Positions 46,150 through 58,500 of a DNA stretch of 64,000 bases are shown piece after piece. How positions within the stretch are numbered: the first letter of the stretch is position 1; each line of letters opens with the position of its first letter. The notes beneath the pieces were generated by a model, which was given only the letters and a program-made list of their open reading frames with translations, had not been told where the DNA came from and made no database searches. A program made the position numbers and the translations under genes. Source of the DNA: Rhyzopertha dominica (Eukaryota > Arthropoda > Insecta > Coleoptera > Bostrichidae); assembly GCA_025024175.1 (NCBI GenBank), contig QCXZ01000053.1, positions 186,001 to 250,000 on the forward strand, read 5' to 3'.

Positions 46150-48949
46150 GTGGACATATAGGGTGTGTCATATCACGTGTATTTTGTATTATAATAATTA
46201 TTATATATAGTGCTAGGTTTCTGGCCGCAAAATAGAAAAATTTTGCTGTCTTTTTCACAATAGTTTTCCCATAAACTAAAATCATTCGATAGGTATATCA
46301 GCCTATCACAGAGTATTTTCAAATTAATATTTCTATAGCAGGTATTAAAATGAGCTTTGATTTATTGGAATCAACAGGCAAAGGAATATTTTAAAAGAAC
46401 TAAAATCACTCAGTTTTCTTAAAATTGACGTAAAAATTGGATCATTAAGGAGCATTCAAATCAATAATAAAACCAGCAATATACATTGCTTCATTATTTA
46501 AAATCATTACAGAATGTTTAATGGCAGCATTCATATATTTAATGATGCATTCTGTTTCGGAAATATAACTACACATTATACTAATGATCGTTTATAGCAT
46601 TGTAAAAATTAATTAATTAATTTCTAGCAAGACTGGTATAAATAAGTCACATTCAATCTACTTGGCAACCATTTGTGTGCAAGATTCCAACACAATGCAA
46701 CTGTGGAACGTGCTATTTTACGTGTTGAGCTTAGCAGCTGCTGCTTTTGCTTTACCTCAAGAAAAGGCATCGCCACCACCCCATCCACGACAGAGTGAGC
46801 CACCACCGACAGATGCTGGTAGCCAATGAAGAAAGTGTGTCGACCAAACATGACAAGGAAGACTCCCCGTTCTTAGTATAAGTCTTCTTTGTGCAAATGT
46901 ATTGACCAAAGTATAATAAATGAATGAAGCATATCACTTTGTGTTATTTGTTTAAATCGAAGTAAAACTCTTCAAACTTACCTAAATATCCGAAAACAAT
47001 CGTCTGTTTATACGGAGAAAAAATAATAATAAAATTTCCTTATTTCAACATTTGTATTGCGCCGAAACAACGATGTAGTTATTGTGACTAACCATTGTAC
47101 AAATGTTTGTTCCTGTTTAGAGCATATATAGAAATAATCGTTTACTCGAGAGCCTTACAAGATAAGATTTTAATACTAATTAAAAATTAAAAATAACTAA
47201 CAATTTTAAGGCAAAGAACTAAAGATTCTCGATTGCAAGCAACTAATGTCAGAATGGATCAAGATTAAAACGAAAAAAGTGAGTTGTTGTGTATTTTTTA
47301 ATATAATTTTACACAAACATAATCATTGTATGCTGTTTGTTATTTCTTCTTACTTGCACAGACTGTAGGGCGTTACAGTGTGCATGGGCAATTTTTTTTA
47401 AGGACATACTAAAATTACCCTCCATTTTATTGTATGATATATCTTTTTCAAAACATTAACTTCCGAAGTTGCAGATAAGAAAAGGAAATTTTTAATACTG
47501 TTGTTTGCAATTTAAAACAATACATTTGGTTCAAATCCTTTCAAAGATGTTTTCGTCAGACCGTGTGTCAGGAAGAAAAAAATATAGAAGGTTCCTTTTG
47601 TATAGATATCCCACATGCCCATAAGAGATTATGCATGTTCTCCTAAATTGCTGCTGTGTTGTACATCTGTTAAACTTATGGTCTTGTGTTTTTTAGAGAC
47701 TGCCTATCAAAGGATAAGGAAAGGGGCAAGGACGTTTCTGAAGATATATTTTTTTAATATGTAATCATCTCGAATAAATTTTATTTCAGTGAAAGAACTT
47801 TTTAATTTAGGGAAAATCCGGACGTTATCAAAAAGATGCATGTATAACACATCTGGAGTGCATATAAATCACATAAAGTAAATGAAATTGTATGTATTCT
47901 GCAACATATAAAATGTATAAAATGTACATGTCTATACTATATATGTTCCTTATATGTAACTTTTTTAAACGTAGTGACATTACATAATAATGATATATAA
48001 TATATTTAGCGTATTCATTTCGCACCTGTACCATAAACAGAGCAGCTACATCGCTACAACATATAAAAATTACGTCGCTACTATGTAGCTTTTTTATGTA
48101 ACATAGATATTGCGGATGACATAAGTTTGAGCCGGCGTTTTTTAGTACATGTACTGCACATGTACCATATGTTACGTATCAAACATGGTAAACTATATAT
48201 AACTGTGTTGGCTGAGATTGAACTATAGCATTTTCTTAAGTCCATTTCTACTGTAAAAATTAAGCACAACTTCTTGTAATGGTTTCGAGAATCCCATTAA
48301 ATATAATAATTGTACTTGTAGTTAAATAGATTTAATTCTATTCTACTAATTCATATCAAAAAGTGAAAATTAAGATATAGTACAAATATATCGACAGGTT
48401 TTAAAGCAAACCTTGTTAAACATATTCTGCTTTTCTTTGTTTATAATAGAAGCCTTTTATGGTTTCTTTCAGCTTATGGCGATGGCGACAAATAACAACC
48501 TGGTATAGAGCACTTGAGAAAGTCACCTTTTGCCTCCATTTGTACAAAAAAAAAGTACTCTCTTTCCTAAACAGGTCGCACTTTCTGTTACTTATAAGAT
48601 GTTTTCTGACTTATAAATGCTTTTAGGCGTATTTAGTTTATAATTTCATGAATTAAAAGTACTTTTCAGGTAGTAAGTGCTTTGCAAATGAAATATGTTA
48701 TTAGGATAAAGCGTCAGTCATTTTTCCAGTTTCAAATATACTCTGCATTTCTAATATATACTGTTCTAACATTCAGAATTAAATACTGAAAGTCGGCAAT
48801 AGGAAATGTCACTGTTAGTAATCTAGAGTATAGTCGAGTCTCATTCGGTCCTGAAATTTCTAGTTTGATTTTATTCATTGCATAATATGTAAACCATATG
48901 TATGTCACAGCAATGTAGCAGCAATAGCAATCAAGATGTACTTATAAAA
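46150..48949. repeat. Peptide-gene tandem unit B (~2.8 kb)
   Basis: The second direct copy, nearly identical to unit A over its whole length, including the non-coding part and the TIR remnant at 48203-48217. The few differences are point changes and 1-4-bp indels, so the duplication is recent. Confidence 0.82.
46695..46829 (+). CDS. Small proline-rich secreted peptide, copy B
   Basis: Single exon, 44 aa, with the same 19-aa signal peptide as copy A. The mature part begins LPQEKASPPPHPRQ, so it differs from copy A by an Ala for Ser and a PPHP insertion-type change. It ends SEPPPTDAGSQ. TATA at 46637-46644; polyadenylation signal about 86 bp after the stop. Confidence 0.72.
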   Translation: MQLWNVLFYVLSLAAAAFALPQEKASPPPHPRQSEPPPTDAGSQ

Positions 48950-49885
48950 GTGGACATGTAGGGTGTGTCATATCACGTGTATTTTGTATTATAATAATTA
49001 TTATATATAGTGATAGGTTTCTGGCAGCAAAATGGAAAAATTTTGCTGTCTTTTTCACAATAGTTTTCCCATAAACTAAAATCATTCGATAGGTATATCA
49101 GCCTTTCACAGAGTATTTTCAAATTAATATTTCTATAGCAGGTATTAAAATGAGATTTGATTTATTGGAATCAACAGGCAAAGGAATATTTTAAAAGAAC
49201 TAAAATCACTCAGTTTTCTTAAAATTGACGTAAAAATTGGATCATTAAGGAGCATTCAAATCAATAATAAAACCAGCAATATACATTGCTTCATTATTTA
49301 AAATCATTACAGAATGTTTAATGGCAGCATTCATATATTTAATGATGCATTCTGTTTCGGAAATATAACTACACATTATACTAATGATCGTTTATAGCAT
49401 TGTAAAAATTAATTAATTAATTTCTAGCAAGACTGGTATAAATAAGTCACATTCAATCTACTTGGCAACCATTTGTGTGCAAGATTCCAACACAATGCAA
49501 CTGTGGAACGTGCTATTTTACGTGTTGAGCTTAGCAGCTGCTGCTTTTGCTTCACCTCCAGATACGCCACCACCACTTCCACGACAGGGTGAGACGACAC
49601 CACCGCCAGATGGTGGTAGCCAATGAAGAAAGTGTGTCGACCAAACATGACAAGGAAGACCCCCGTTCTTAGTATAAGTCTTCTTTGTGCAAATGTATTG
49701 ACCAAAGTATAATAAATGAATGAAGCATATCACTTTGTGTTATTTGTTTAAATCGAAGTAAAACTCTTCAAACTTACCTAAATATCCGAAAACAATCGTC
49801 TGTTTATACACAGACAAAAATAATAATAAAATTTCCTTATTTCAACATTTGTATTGCATCGAAACAACGATGTAGTTATTTTAGT
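48950..49885. repeat. Peptide-gene tandem unit C (truncated)
   Basis: The third direct copy. It matches B closely for ~930 bp and then departs at about 49880, after the cgaaacaacgatgtagttatt stretch. Beyond that point (to about 50060) the sequence instead matches the 3' flank of copy D (2815-3000, inverted). C and D therefore preserve the ancestral flank, and A and B carry a later replacement. Confidence 0.72.
49495..49626 (+). CDS. Small proline-rich secreted peptide, copy C (divergent mature part)
   Basis: Single exon, 43 aa. Codons 1-19 (signal) are identical to A and B, but the mature part differs strongly. It begins SPPDTPPPLPRQ and ends GETTPPPDGGSQ. Only PLPRQ, the PPP and the GSQ end are shared. 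The UTRs remain nearly identical, so change is concentrated in the mature peptide. TATA at 49437-49444; AATAAA ~86 bp after the stop. Confidence 0.72.
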   Translation: MQLWNVLFYVLSLAAAAFASPPDTPPPLPRQGETTPPPDGGSQ

Positions 49886-50059
49886 GTAACAACCAAGATA
49901 CCTAAATTGTTTAAAATAAAAATAATGAAGTAAACACCTAAGCTATTGATATTTATACTTTTGTACTTTTTCATGTCGAAGGTGTGTTATAGATTTTTTT
50001 TAATCACTATCCTGAATCAAGTGTTCTATAAAGAACTCAAGATAAACTTTATGATTTAT

Positions 50060-50900
50060 TCCATGATTAACATAGTAGGGAATAGTTAGCATTGAAAAAT
50101 AACAATTTTAGATCCATTTCTATTGTAAAAATTATGCCCAATTTGTTGTAATGCTTCTAGGAATCCTATGAAATATAATAATTGTACTTGTAGATATATT
50201 TATTGAGTTCTATTTTATTAATTCATATCAAACAGTGAAAATTAAGAGACACTACAAATATATGAAAGGTTTTAGTGCAATCCTTGTCAAAAACCTTAAT
50301 ATGTATTCTGCTTTTCTCTGTTCATCACAGAAGCCGTTTGTAGTCTTCTTCAGCTTGTGGTGGTGTCAGCAAATGACAACCTGGTATAAGGCACGTAACT
50401 AAGTCACCTTTTGCCTCCAGTTGTACAAAAAAAAAGTAGTTGCTACTACAAGAACTAACACAAACAACAGATGTAGCAGCTTGTGCAGAAATAATGATTT
50501 TATTAAACAAAGCTTGATAAATTAACAATGAGATATTAAAAAGTGTTGTTCGATTCTGCCAATATTGGGTAAGTTACAGCTGCTAAAAGAATTAATACAA
50601 CCAATAACTCTAAATCTAAAAGAACAATTATTTATAGAAATAATAGCACATGTGTTGCAGGTACTTGCTTAGCAACAAACACTCATAATTTAATAACTTA
50701 ATTAAAAAAAACCCAACAGTAACTGATTATAAGTTTTATAATCTCAATAAATTTTTGTGTAACAACCCTAATGACAAAGCTGTCCTTAGTTGTTAATTAA
50801 CTGATTTTGGCAACATTGTGTTTGTGATATTATCGTACCTACATAAATTAGTTCCTATTTTAAGGAACCATTATATGTTATTTTATAAGCCATTGTGTTT
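50060..50900. other. AT-rich DNA with a possible minus-strand small-peptide remnant
   Basis: On the minus strand, 50420-50325 reads EAKGDLVTCLIPGCHLL, then TPPQAEEDYKRLL, before a stop. The same stretch recurs in units A and B (EAKGDFLKCSIPGCYLSPSP, then stop; 45740-45650 in A). A hydrophobic frame at about 50625-50545 (LLVVLILLAAVTYPILAES) looks like a signal peptide without an ATG. No complete gene model could be built. Confidence 0.25.
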
Positions 50901-50917
50901 AATTGCGACGGTTCTCC

Positions 50918-50925
50918 TATAAATA
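50918..50925 (+). promoter_or_regulatory. TATA box of peptide gene E
   Basis: TATAAATA, 43 bp upstream of the ATG at 50961. Confidence 0.5.
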
Positions 50926-50960
50926 ATCCTGTTTCCGTTCGTCCATGTATAACCAGCAAA

Positions 50961-51083
50961 ATGAGACTTTTGGGACTACTGTTTCTGTTAAGTTTTGCTA
51001 TGGCAACTGTTCTAGCAGTACAAAAAAACGAATCTCGTTGGCCAACCTGCCCTCCGATTTGTCCAGGACAATGGCAAGGATAA
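50961..51083 (+). CDS. Small secreted peptide E with CPPIC core
   Basis: Single exon, 40 aa. Residues 1-19 (MRLLGLLFLLSFAMATVLA) are a strong signal peptide. The predicted 21-aa mature peptide begins VQKNESRWPT, contains a CPPIC core (two Cys separated by three residues, which could form one disulfide) and ends PGQWQG. A well-placed TATA box precedes it. It lies 1.3 kb downstream of peptide copy C and shares its size class, TATA sequence and secretion signal, but not its sequence. No family recognised; a short one-disulfide immune or signalling peptide is plausible. No AATAAA was found at the expected distance. Confidence 0.6.
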   Translation: MRLLGLLFLLSFAMATVLAVQKNESRWPTCPPICPGQWQG

Positions 51084-51089
51084 GAATCA

Positions 51090-51440
51090 CAAATGTTTAT
51101 GAATTTTGTGTACAAATACTGTACTTAAATACATAATATATTACTCAATGCAAAAATGTGTGTTAATTTGGTAGGCCGGACCACAGGCTTTACTTTCCCT
51201 ACAATGCACGTGCTATTAATTCAAAACCGTCTAGAGCAGACACTGAAAAAACTTCTCAAGTTGACTTTTTTTTAGCTCCACGGTATAATTCAGTCAAACA
51301 CTTAAATATCCAAATTTAGATAAAGTGACGACTGGTCAGTTAGAGTACAAAGTTTACATAAAACCAACACACAGACAGATATTTACATGCCACATCTCAC
51401 CACCCTTCCACTCAAAATAATAATAGTCTTACATAAGCAT
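51090..51440. other. Intergenic
   Basis: No feature recognised beyond the 3' flank of peptide E. Confidence 0.4.
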
Positions 51441-51442
51441 AT

Positions 51443-51775
51443 AAGTGGAAGAGCGAAAGGTACATTTTCTCCTGGTTTAATGAAAAGGTCAGTTTTTGTC
51501 TATACAGTGCAGTGTTTAGAGAAGTTGTCTAGAGCGCCAGCATTTGATGACATAGCTCTATGGAAGACTGTTGCACTGCGTTTTCTTAATGTAGCAAGCA
51601 CAACAATCAATCATGGAGACGTTTCTTTTTAAGCGCTGTTCATTGGTGCTGCCCGTGGCAATGAATTATTAATCAATGAGTACTTCATACTTATTGCTTC
51701 ACGTAAAAGTTCCTTACTTGCTCCAATGCGGTCACAACTTCATCCATGCTAATTCCAGTGACTTATCTACATGTA
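51443..51775 (+). repeat. Short repeat copy 1 (~340 bp)
   Basis: Starts at agtggaagagcgaaaggta and ends near cggtcacaacttcatccatgc. Diverged copies lie at 52423-52785 and 59501-59860 in the same orientation. The nature of the repeat is unknown. Confidence 0.6.
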
Positions 51776-51890
51776 TACAATGTCAAAAGTGGCAAGCAAC
51801 TTTGCATTTATTATTGGAATTCAAATTCTTAGCGCAGCCACTAAGAAACTAGTTCTACCTTCCAAAAAATACCACCAGATTGAAAAATCA

Positions 51891-52280
<390 letters not shown>

Positions 52281-53847
52281 CCTTAACGGATGACGATTTA
52301 AAATCATATTCAACATTCCACAAAATTCGAAAACAAGAAGCCAGTTAATGGTCCAACGCACAAAGAAAATGCTCAAAGCTACCGCTAGCCCAAACAGTTT
52401 CCCTACGTAACTTGGCCCAACAGTAAATGGAAGAGCGAAAGGTACAAAACTTTCTCTTGTTTTAATACCATGGTCACTTTTTGTCTGTAAAGCGCAGTGT
52501 CTTGGAAAGATGCCTAGAGCGTCAGCATCTGATGACATAGCTCTTTTCAATAATGGAAGACTGTTGCACTGCGTTTTCTTAATGCAGCGAGCGCAAGAAT
52601 CAATCACGGAGATGTTTCTTCCTAAGCGTTCTTCATTGGTGCTGCCCGTAGCAATAGATAATTAATCAATGAGTACTTCATACATATTACTTCGCATAAA
52701 AGTTCCTAATACGTCCATTACTTGCTCCAATGCGGTCACAACTTCATCCATGCTAATTCCAGTGAGTTACCTATATGCTTTTTTAACCCAACTACGGCTT
52801 TTTTCAGTCATTATGTGATATAATGGGCAAAATAAAAGCTTATTGATTAAATCCTAACTGTTGTGTCATAATTCTACCAGTTTTAATTAGTAAAATTGAT
52901 AATTTACGCCAAAAACACTTAAATAATAAATTCGTAACCTACAAATTTACTTATTTATTTGACCTACTGGATGCGTGAAACTACACGAAAAGTACGAAAC
53001 CACCAACTTCGAATATTATTTCACAAATATCACTAGACAGCCTTTTGTCACCAGATATCCGGCGGCACCTGAACGAAATCCCCATAAGCGCAATGTATAA
53101 TTTCGAATTTTGGTATCAGGATCGCAGAAGTGAGCATGGGTATTTGTCACCAGATACAGGTCTCGGGCAACAGTTGGTACTAGTAGGTGCAATAACCCAT
53201 AGTCGGTCGTTCGAACGGTAATAATTGACACATTGACAGCTAGTCAATTTTTAAGGTTATCACCACGTATTTAGCGTTTTGGAGATGATTTTGAAATATA
53301 AAAGCAATAAATGTGGAAAATAGCTCAGGATTTTGATAATCTGTATCAAGGAACAAGTCCCGTAAACCCAGGCACAGTCACATTCAACCACTTATGTGCG
53401 ATAAATAGCCAAATGTTGTGTTATACATTGCCGGGTTCGGCTCTAGGATATTAACATAATGGAAGGCATTAAACTGATTAAACTCTGTTACAAAAGGGGG
53501 TATTACTCGAATGGAGTGGGTTGAATGTTCACCGTCCACATTCCAATTCGAATAGCTCTATCTTACTTGTCTGCGCTCATGGTTTTTGCGTATTTGATTT
53601 TGTCTCCATCGGCTAGTAAAAGGGAGCGTCGAACAACTATATGGTGTATTTTGCACTTAGGAAAGCGAATACTTAAGGTTGATAGATAGTAGATAAGGTA
53701 GGTGGCCTCGTAATTGGGATGACCACGGGATGTCTACTGTACGAGCTGTGTGAATGAATTTAGCGGTTCTGTTGTTCGTATAACGTTTATTGATAGTTTT
53801 TTCTACGTTCATCGCAGGAACGTCAATATTGCCTTTTTTCAGATGCC

Positions 53848-53971
53848 AGGGATGATATGTAGCGTAGCTAGTTGCAAAAATAGTTTCTCTCAAGTGAAAA
53901 GAAGGCAATCTAACCTGCAAGAATATGCCGCAGGCATTTCAAAGCATCTGATTGTTAAGATGACATTCTAA
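53848..53971 (+). pseudogene. THAP-like N-terminal exon fragment
   Basis: After a good acceptor (ccttttttcag) the frame reads MPGMICSVASCKNSFSQVK. This resembles the start of THAP zinc fingers (M-P-x-x-C-x2-4-C) but loses similarity before the conserved Trp and Pro, and it stops at 53971. The second copy at about 61033-61159 reads MPGMICSVDICKNSFSQVK. It is weak evidence for a dead THAP-domain gene or transposase. Confidence 0.3.
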
Positions 53972-54321
53972 AGTTATGGGGACAGAGCCTAGGCATATGT
54001 TAAAAAGCACAGGTAAAGTTTTCTTATTATTAATATGTATGTTGTACATTGTACATAATAGGTATATCATTTTTAGGTGTACTCCGTTTGTTGTTGAAGC
54101 CGTCAGACAAAAAAAAATCAAGCACTAAAACACATAAGAGCTGATGTAAAAAAAAGGAAATATCTAGTAACAGCATTTTCCTCGTTTGACATTCGCGACT
54201 ATTACTGACATCGCCACTGCAGGTCGTACCTACTTTACGAGTTATCGAGCTGTAAGTACTACCCGTGCGATACGAATACACTGACTTCAAATTCCTCATT
54301 TTCTTTGACCTGCTCTCATTT

Positions 54322-54562
54322 CCAAGATTTCTATACAAACCATAGCGTATTTGGTATCAAACAGGGGTAGAATTTTCTCATCTAACAGATTATGGACACC
54401 GATTTTGGATATCAGTTTTAATTTTGTGAGAAATCATCAATTTTCGATTTATCAAATTGGGCGTCATTTTCAAGATTTTTACACAAATCCTGGCGTATTT
54501 GGTGTCAAACAGGGGTGACATTTTCTCCTCTAACTTATTTTGAGCATCACTTTTGGATGTCG
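54322..54562. repeat. Two-copy tandem repeat, ~151-bp period
   Basis: The stretch from caagatttctatacaaa to ttttggatatc recurs 151 bp downstream with about 80 percent identity by eye. It is duplicated again at about 61505-61745 as part of the segmental duplication. Confidence 0.55.
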
Positions 54563-55224
54563 GATTGATGACGAGAAGGTGAGTTCTCTATTCTATTCAA
54601 AAAAAGTGAACGGCGGAAATTTTTCGATTCGCGTGAAGTGATTTTACTAGATGGATTTGTAACACTAGATCGCACTAGATATTTGAACACGCTGAAGTTT
54701 CGCAGTTGCATTTGAAAGACTTGCTAGAATATGCACATATTCTGTAGATAAAATCGTAACATTCAAATTCAATCATATGAACAAGAAACTAAACAACAAT
54801 CGACTGTACGGGTGTTTCACACCAGTGAACCTAAATCAGTAAAGGTGATGTGGTTATAAAAATACGTCTTTACTTCTACTTTATAGGCAGGACAATCAAT
54901 GCCGACTGATATGCTTTAATTTGTTTGGTGAAAGTTATCAGTGAAATTTGAAGCTAAAAGCAAAGTAGTAGATCATTGTCTCTCATTACACAAGCACACA
55001 CTGAATTCGTTAAACTGTTGAGTTTTTGAACAGTAAATTACCGAATCCTTACCCACATTTGGTGTATATTTTGGGAAGCAATGGAGCAATTTCAAAGGTT
55101 CTACATACTTAGCAAGACAAACTTAAAACAGGCCTATTAATTCATTTAATAAAAATTAGACATCTGTGACTATAAATCATAACACAATTCAGGTTGTACT
55201 GTACATTATTTTTCTTTCTACAGG

Positions 55225-55311
55225 ACGAAGATGGCCAGTTATTTCTTGGGATGGGATTTGCTCCTTCAAGTGCTGAACAGGAGGTAGAATCAAACCAGGC
55301 TATGCTAATGT
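55225..55311 (+). other. Possible terminal exon within the duplication
   Basis: A strong acceptor (tttctttctacag) is followed by an open frame DEDGQLFLGMGFAPSSAEQE, then VESNQAMLM and a stop. It is conserved identically in the second copy (about 62430-62516). No upstream exon could be linked. Confidence 0.25.
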
Positions 55312-55544
55312 AGACAGAACGAAGATATTCCTAGAAAGGGGTTGAAAATTACACCGCCAGGTACTCGAGATAAGTACGAAATGAGGAGAGGATCTGGGAT
55401 CTGCACCACTTCATCGGTACATCAGCAGTACTTCCAGTTAGCTTTATATGTCACGAAGTTAAAAATCTGCAAGTGGAAGTCATTTACGCCAATTTTTAAC
55501 TTTGTCTTAGACTTCGCTTTGTATTTAGTGAGTTAATTGATTAA

Positions 55545-58500
55545 TTAGGTGTATATTTAAGAGATTTATATAAGTAAATCGTCTTGAATAAACCGAAATT
55601 TCGTTTTGTCTTAAGACTTCGCTCTGTATTTGGTAAATTAATTGATGCTTTTAAAGACTCTTACCCATGCTGAAATCACTATAAAATGCTGTATCTTTTG
55701 ATATGTAATAATTTCAATTAGGTGTGTATATAACAGAGTTATATAAGTAAATGATCTTGAATAAACTGAAATTTCGTTTTGTCCTAAGACTTCGCTCTGT
55801 ATTTGGTAAATTATTTGATACTTTTAAAAACTCTTACCCATGTTGAAATCACTATAAAACGCTGTATCTTTTGGTATGTAATAATTTCAATTAGGTTTGT
55901 ATATAACAGAGTTATATAAGTAAATGATCTTGAATAAACTGAAATTTTGTTTTGTCTTAAGACTTCGCTCTGTATTTGGTAAATTAATTGATGCTTTTTA
56001 AAACTCTTACCCATGTTGAAATCACTATAAAACGCTGTATCTTTTGGTATGTAATAATTTCAATTAGGTGTGTATATAACAGAGTTATATAAGCAAATGA
56101 TCTTGAATAAACTGAAATTTCGTTTTGTCTTAAGACTTCGCTCTGTATTTGGTAAATTAATTGATGCTTTTTAAAACTCTTACCCATGTTGAAATCACTA
56201 TAAAACGCTGTATCTTTTGGTATGTAATAATTTCAATTAGGTGTGTATATAACAGAGTTATATAAGCAAATGATCTTGAATAAACTGAAATTTCGTTTTG
56301 TCTTAAGACTTCTCTCTGTATTTGGTAAATTAATTGATGCTTTTAAAAACTCTTACCCATGTTGAAATCACTATAAAACGCTGTATCTTTTGGTATGTAA
56401 TAATTTCAATTAGGTGTGTATATAACAGAGTTATATAAGCAAATGATCTTGAATAAACTGAAATTTCGTTTTGTCTTAAGACTTCGCTCTGTATTTGGTA
56501 AATTAATTGATGCTTTTAAAAACTCTTACCCATGTTGTAATCACTATAAAACGCTGTATCTTTTGGTATATAATAATTTCAATTAGCTGTGTATATAACA
56601 GAGTTATATAAGCAAATGATCTTGAATAAACTGAAATTTCGTTTTGTCTTAAGACTTCGCTCTGTATTTGGTAAATTAATTGATGCTTTTAAAAACTCTT
56701 ACCCATGTTGAAATCACTATAAAACGCTGTATCTTTTGGTATATAATAATTTCAATTAGGTGTGTATATAACAGAGTTATATAAGCAAGTGATCTTGAAT
56801 AAACTGAGAATTCGTTTTGTCTTAAGACTTCGCCCTGTATTTGGTAAATTAATTGATGCTTTTTAAAACTCTTACCCATGTTGAAATCACTATAAAACGC
56901 TGTATCTTTTGGTATGTAATAATTTCAATTAGGTGTGTATATAACAGAGTTATATAAGCAAATGATCTTGAATAAACTGAAATTTCGTTTTGTCTTAAGA
57001 CTTCTCTCTGTATTTGGTAAATTAATTGATGCTTTTAAAAACTCTTACCCATGTTGAAATCACTATAAAACGCTGTATCTTTTGGTATGTAATAATTTCA
57101 ATTAGGTGTGTATATAACAGAGTTATATAAGCAAATGATCTTGAATAAACTGAAATTTCGTTATGTCTTAAGACTTCGCTCTGTATTTGGTAAATTAATT
57201 GATGCTTTTAAAAACTCTTACCCATGTTGTAATCACTATAAAACGCTGTATCTTTTGGTATGTAATAATTTCAATTAGGTGTATATTTAAGAGATTGACA
57301 TAAGGAAATAGTCTTGAATAAATCGAAATTTTGTTTTGTCTTAAAACTTCCCTCTGTATTTGGTAAATTAATTGATGCTTTTAAAAACTGATAGCCATGT
57401 TGAATTCACTAGAAAAGGCTGTCTCTTTTGGTATGTAGTAATTTCAATTAGGTGTATATCTAAGAGATTTACATAAGGAAATGGTTTTGAATAATCAGAA
57501 ATTTTGTTTTGTCTTAAGACTTCGCTCTGTATTTGGTAAATTAATTGATGCTTTTAAAAACTCTTACCCATGTTGAAATCACTATAAAACGCTGTATCTT
57601 TTGGTATGTAATAATTTCAATTAGGTGTATATTTAAGAGATTTACATAAGGAAATAGTCTTGAATAAATCGAAATTTTGTTTTGTCTTAAAACTTCCCTC
57701 TGTATTTGGTAAATTAATTGATGCTTTTAAAAACTGATAGCCATGTTGAAGTCACTAGAAAAGGCTGTTTCTTTTGGTATCTAATAATTTCAATTAGGTG
57801 TATATCTAAGAGATTTACATAAGGAAATGGTTTTGAATAATCAGAAATTTTGTTTTGTCTTAAGACTTCGCTCTGTATTTGGTAAATTAATTGATGCTTT
57901 TAAAAACTGATAGCCATGTTGAATTCACTAGAAAAGGCTGTCTCTTTTGGTATGTAATAATTTCAATTAGGTGTATATCTAAGCGATTTACATAAGGAAA
58001 TGGTTTTGAATAATCAGAAATTTTGTTTTGTCTTAAGACTTCGCTCTGTATTTGGTAAATTAATTGATACTTTTAAAAACTCTTACCCATGTTGAAATCA
58101 CTATAAAACGCTGTATCTTTTGGTATGTAATAATTTCAATTAGGTGTGTATATAACAGAGTTATATAAGTAAATGATCTTGAATAAACTGNAATTTTGTT
58201 TTNTCTTAAGACTTCGCTCTGTATTTGGTAAACTAATTGATGCTTNTAAAAACTCTTACCCATGTTGAAATCACTATAAAACGCTGTATCTTTTGGTATG
58301 TAATAATTTCAATTAGATGTATATTTAAGAGATTTACATAAGGAAATGGTCTTGAATAAACCGAAATTTCGTTTTGTCCTAAGACTTCGCTCTGTATTTG
58401 GTAAATTAATTGTTACTTTTAAAAACTCTTACCCATGTTGGAATCACTATAAAACGCTGTATCTTTTGGTATGTAATAATTTCAACTAGGTGTGTATATA

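Larger units (their letters stand above)
52423..55544. repeat. Segmental duplication, first copy (non-satellite part)
   Basis: About 3.1 kb repeated in direct orientation at 59501-62748, with mostly point differences. The second copy carries ~127 bp extra, including an insertion at about 60749-60840 and a short duplication near 60540. It contains short frames resembling exons (see 53848 and 55225) but no complete gene. Both copies lead directly into a 173-bp satellite array. Confidence 0.85.

Noticed and set aside
54030..54338. 102-codon minus-strand frame, repeated as 131 codons at 61127-61522
   Set aside because: Present in both duplicated copies but with different lengths caused by indels, and no recognisable domain. 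It is likely chance openness in duplicated non-coding DNA.
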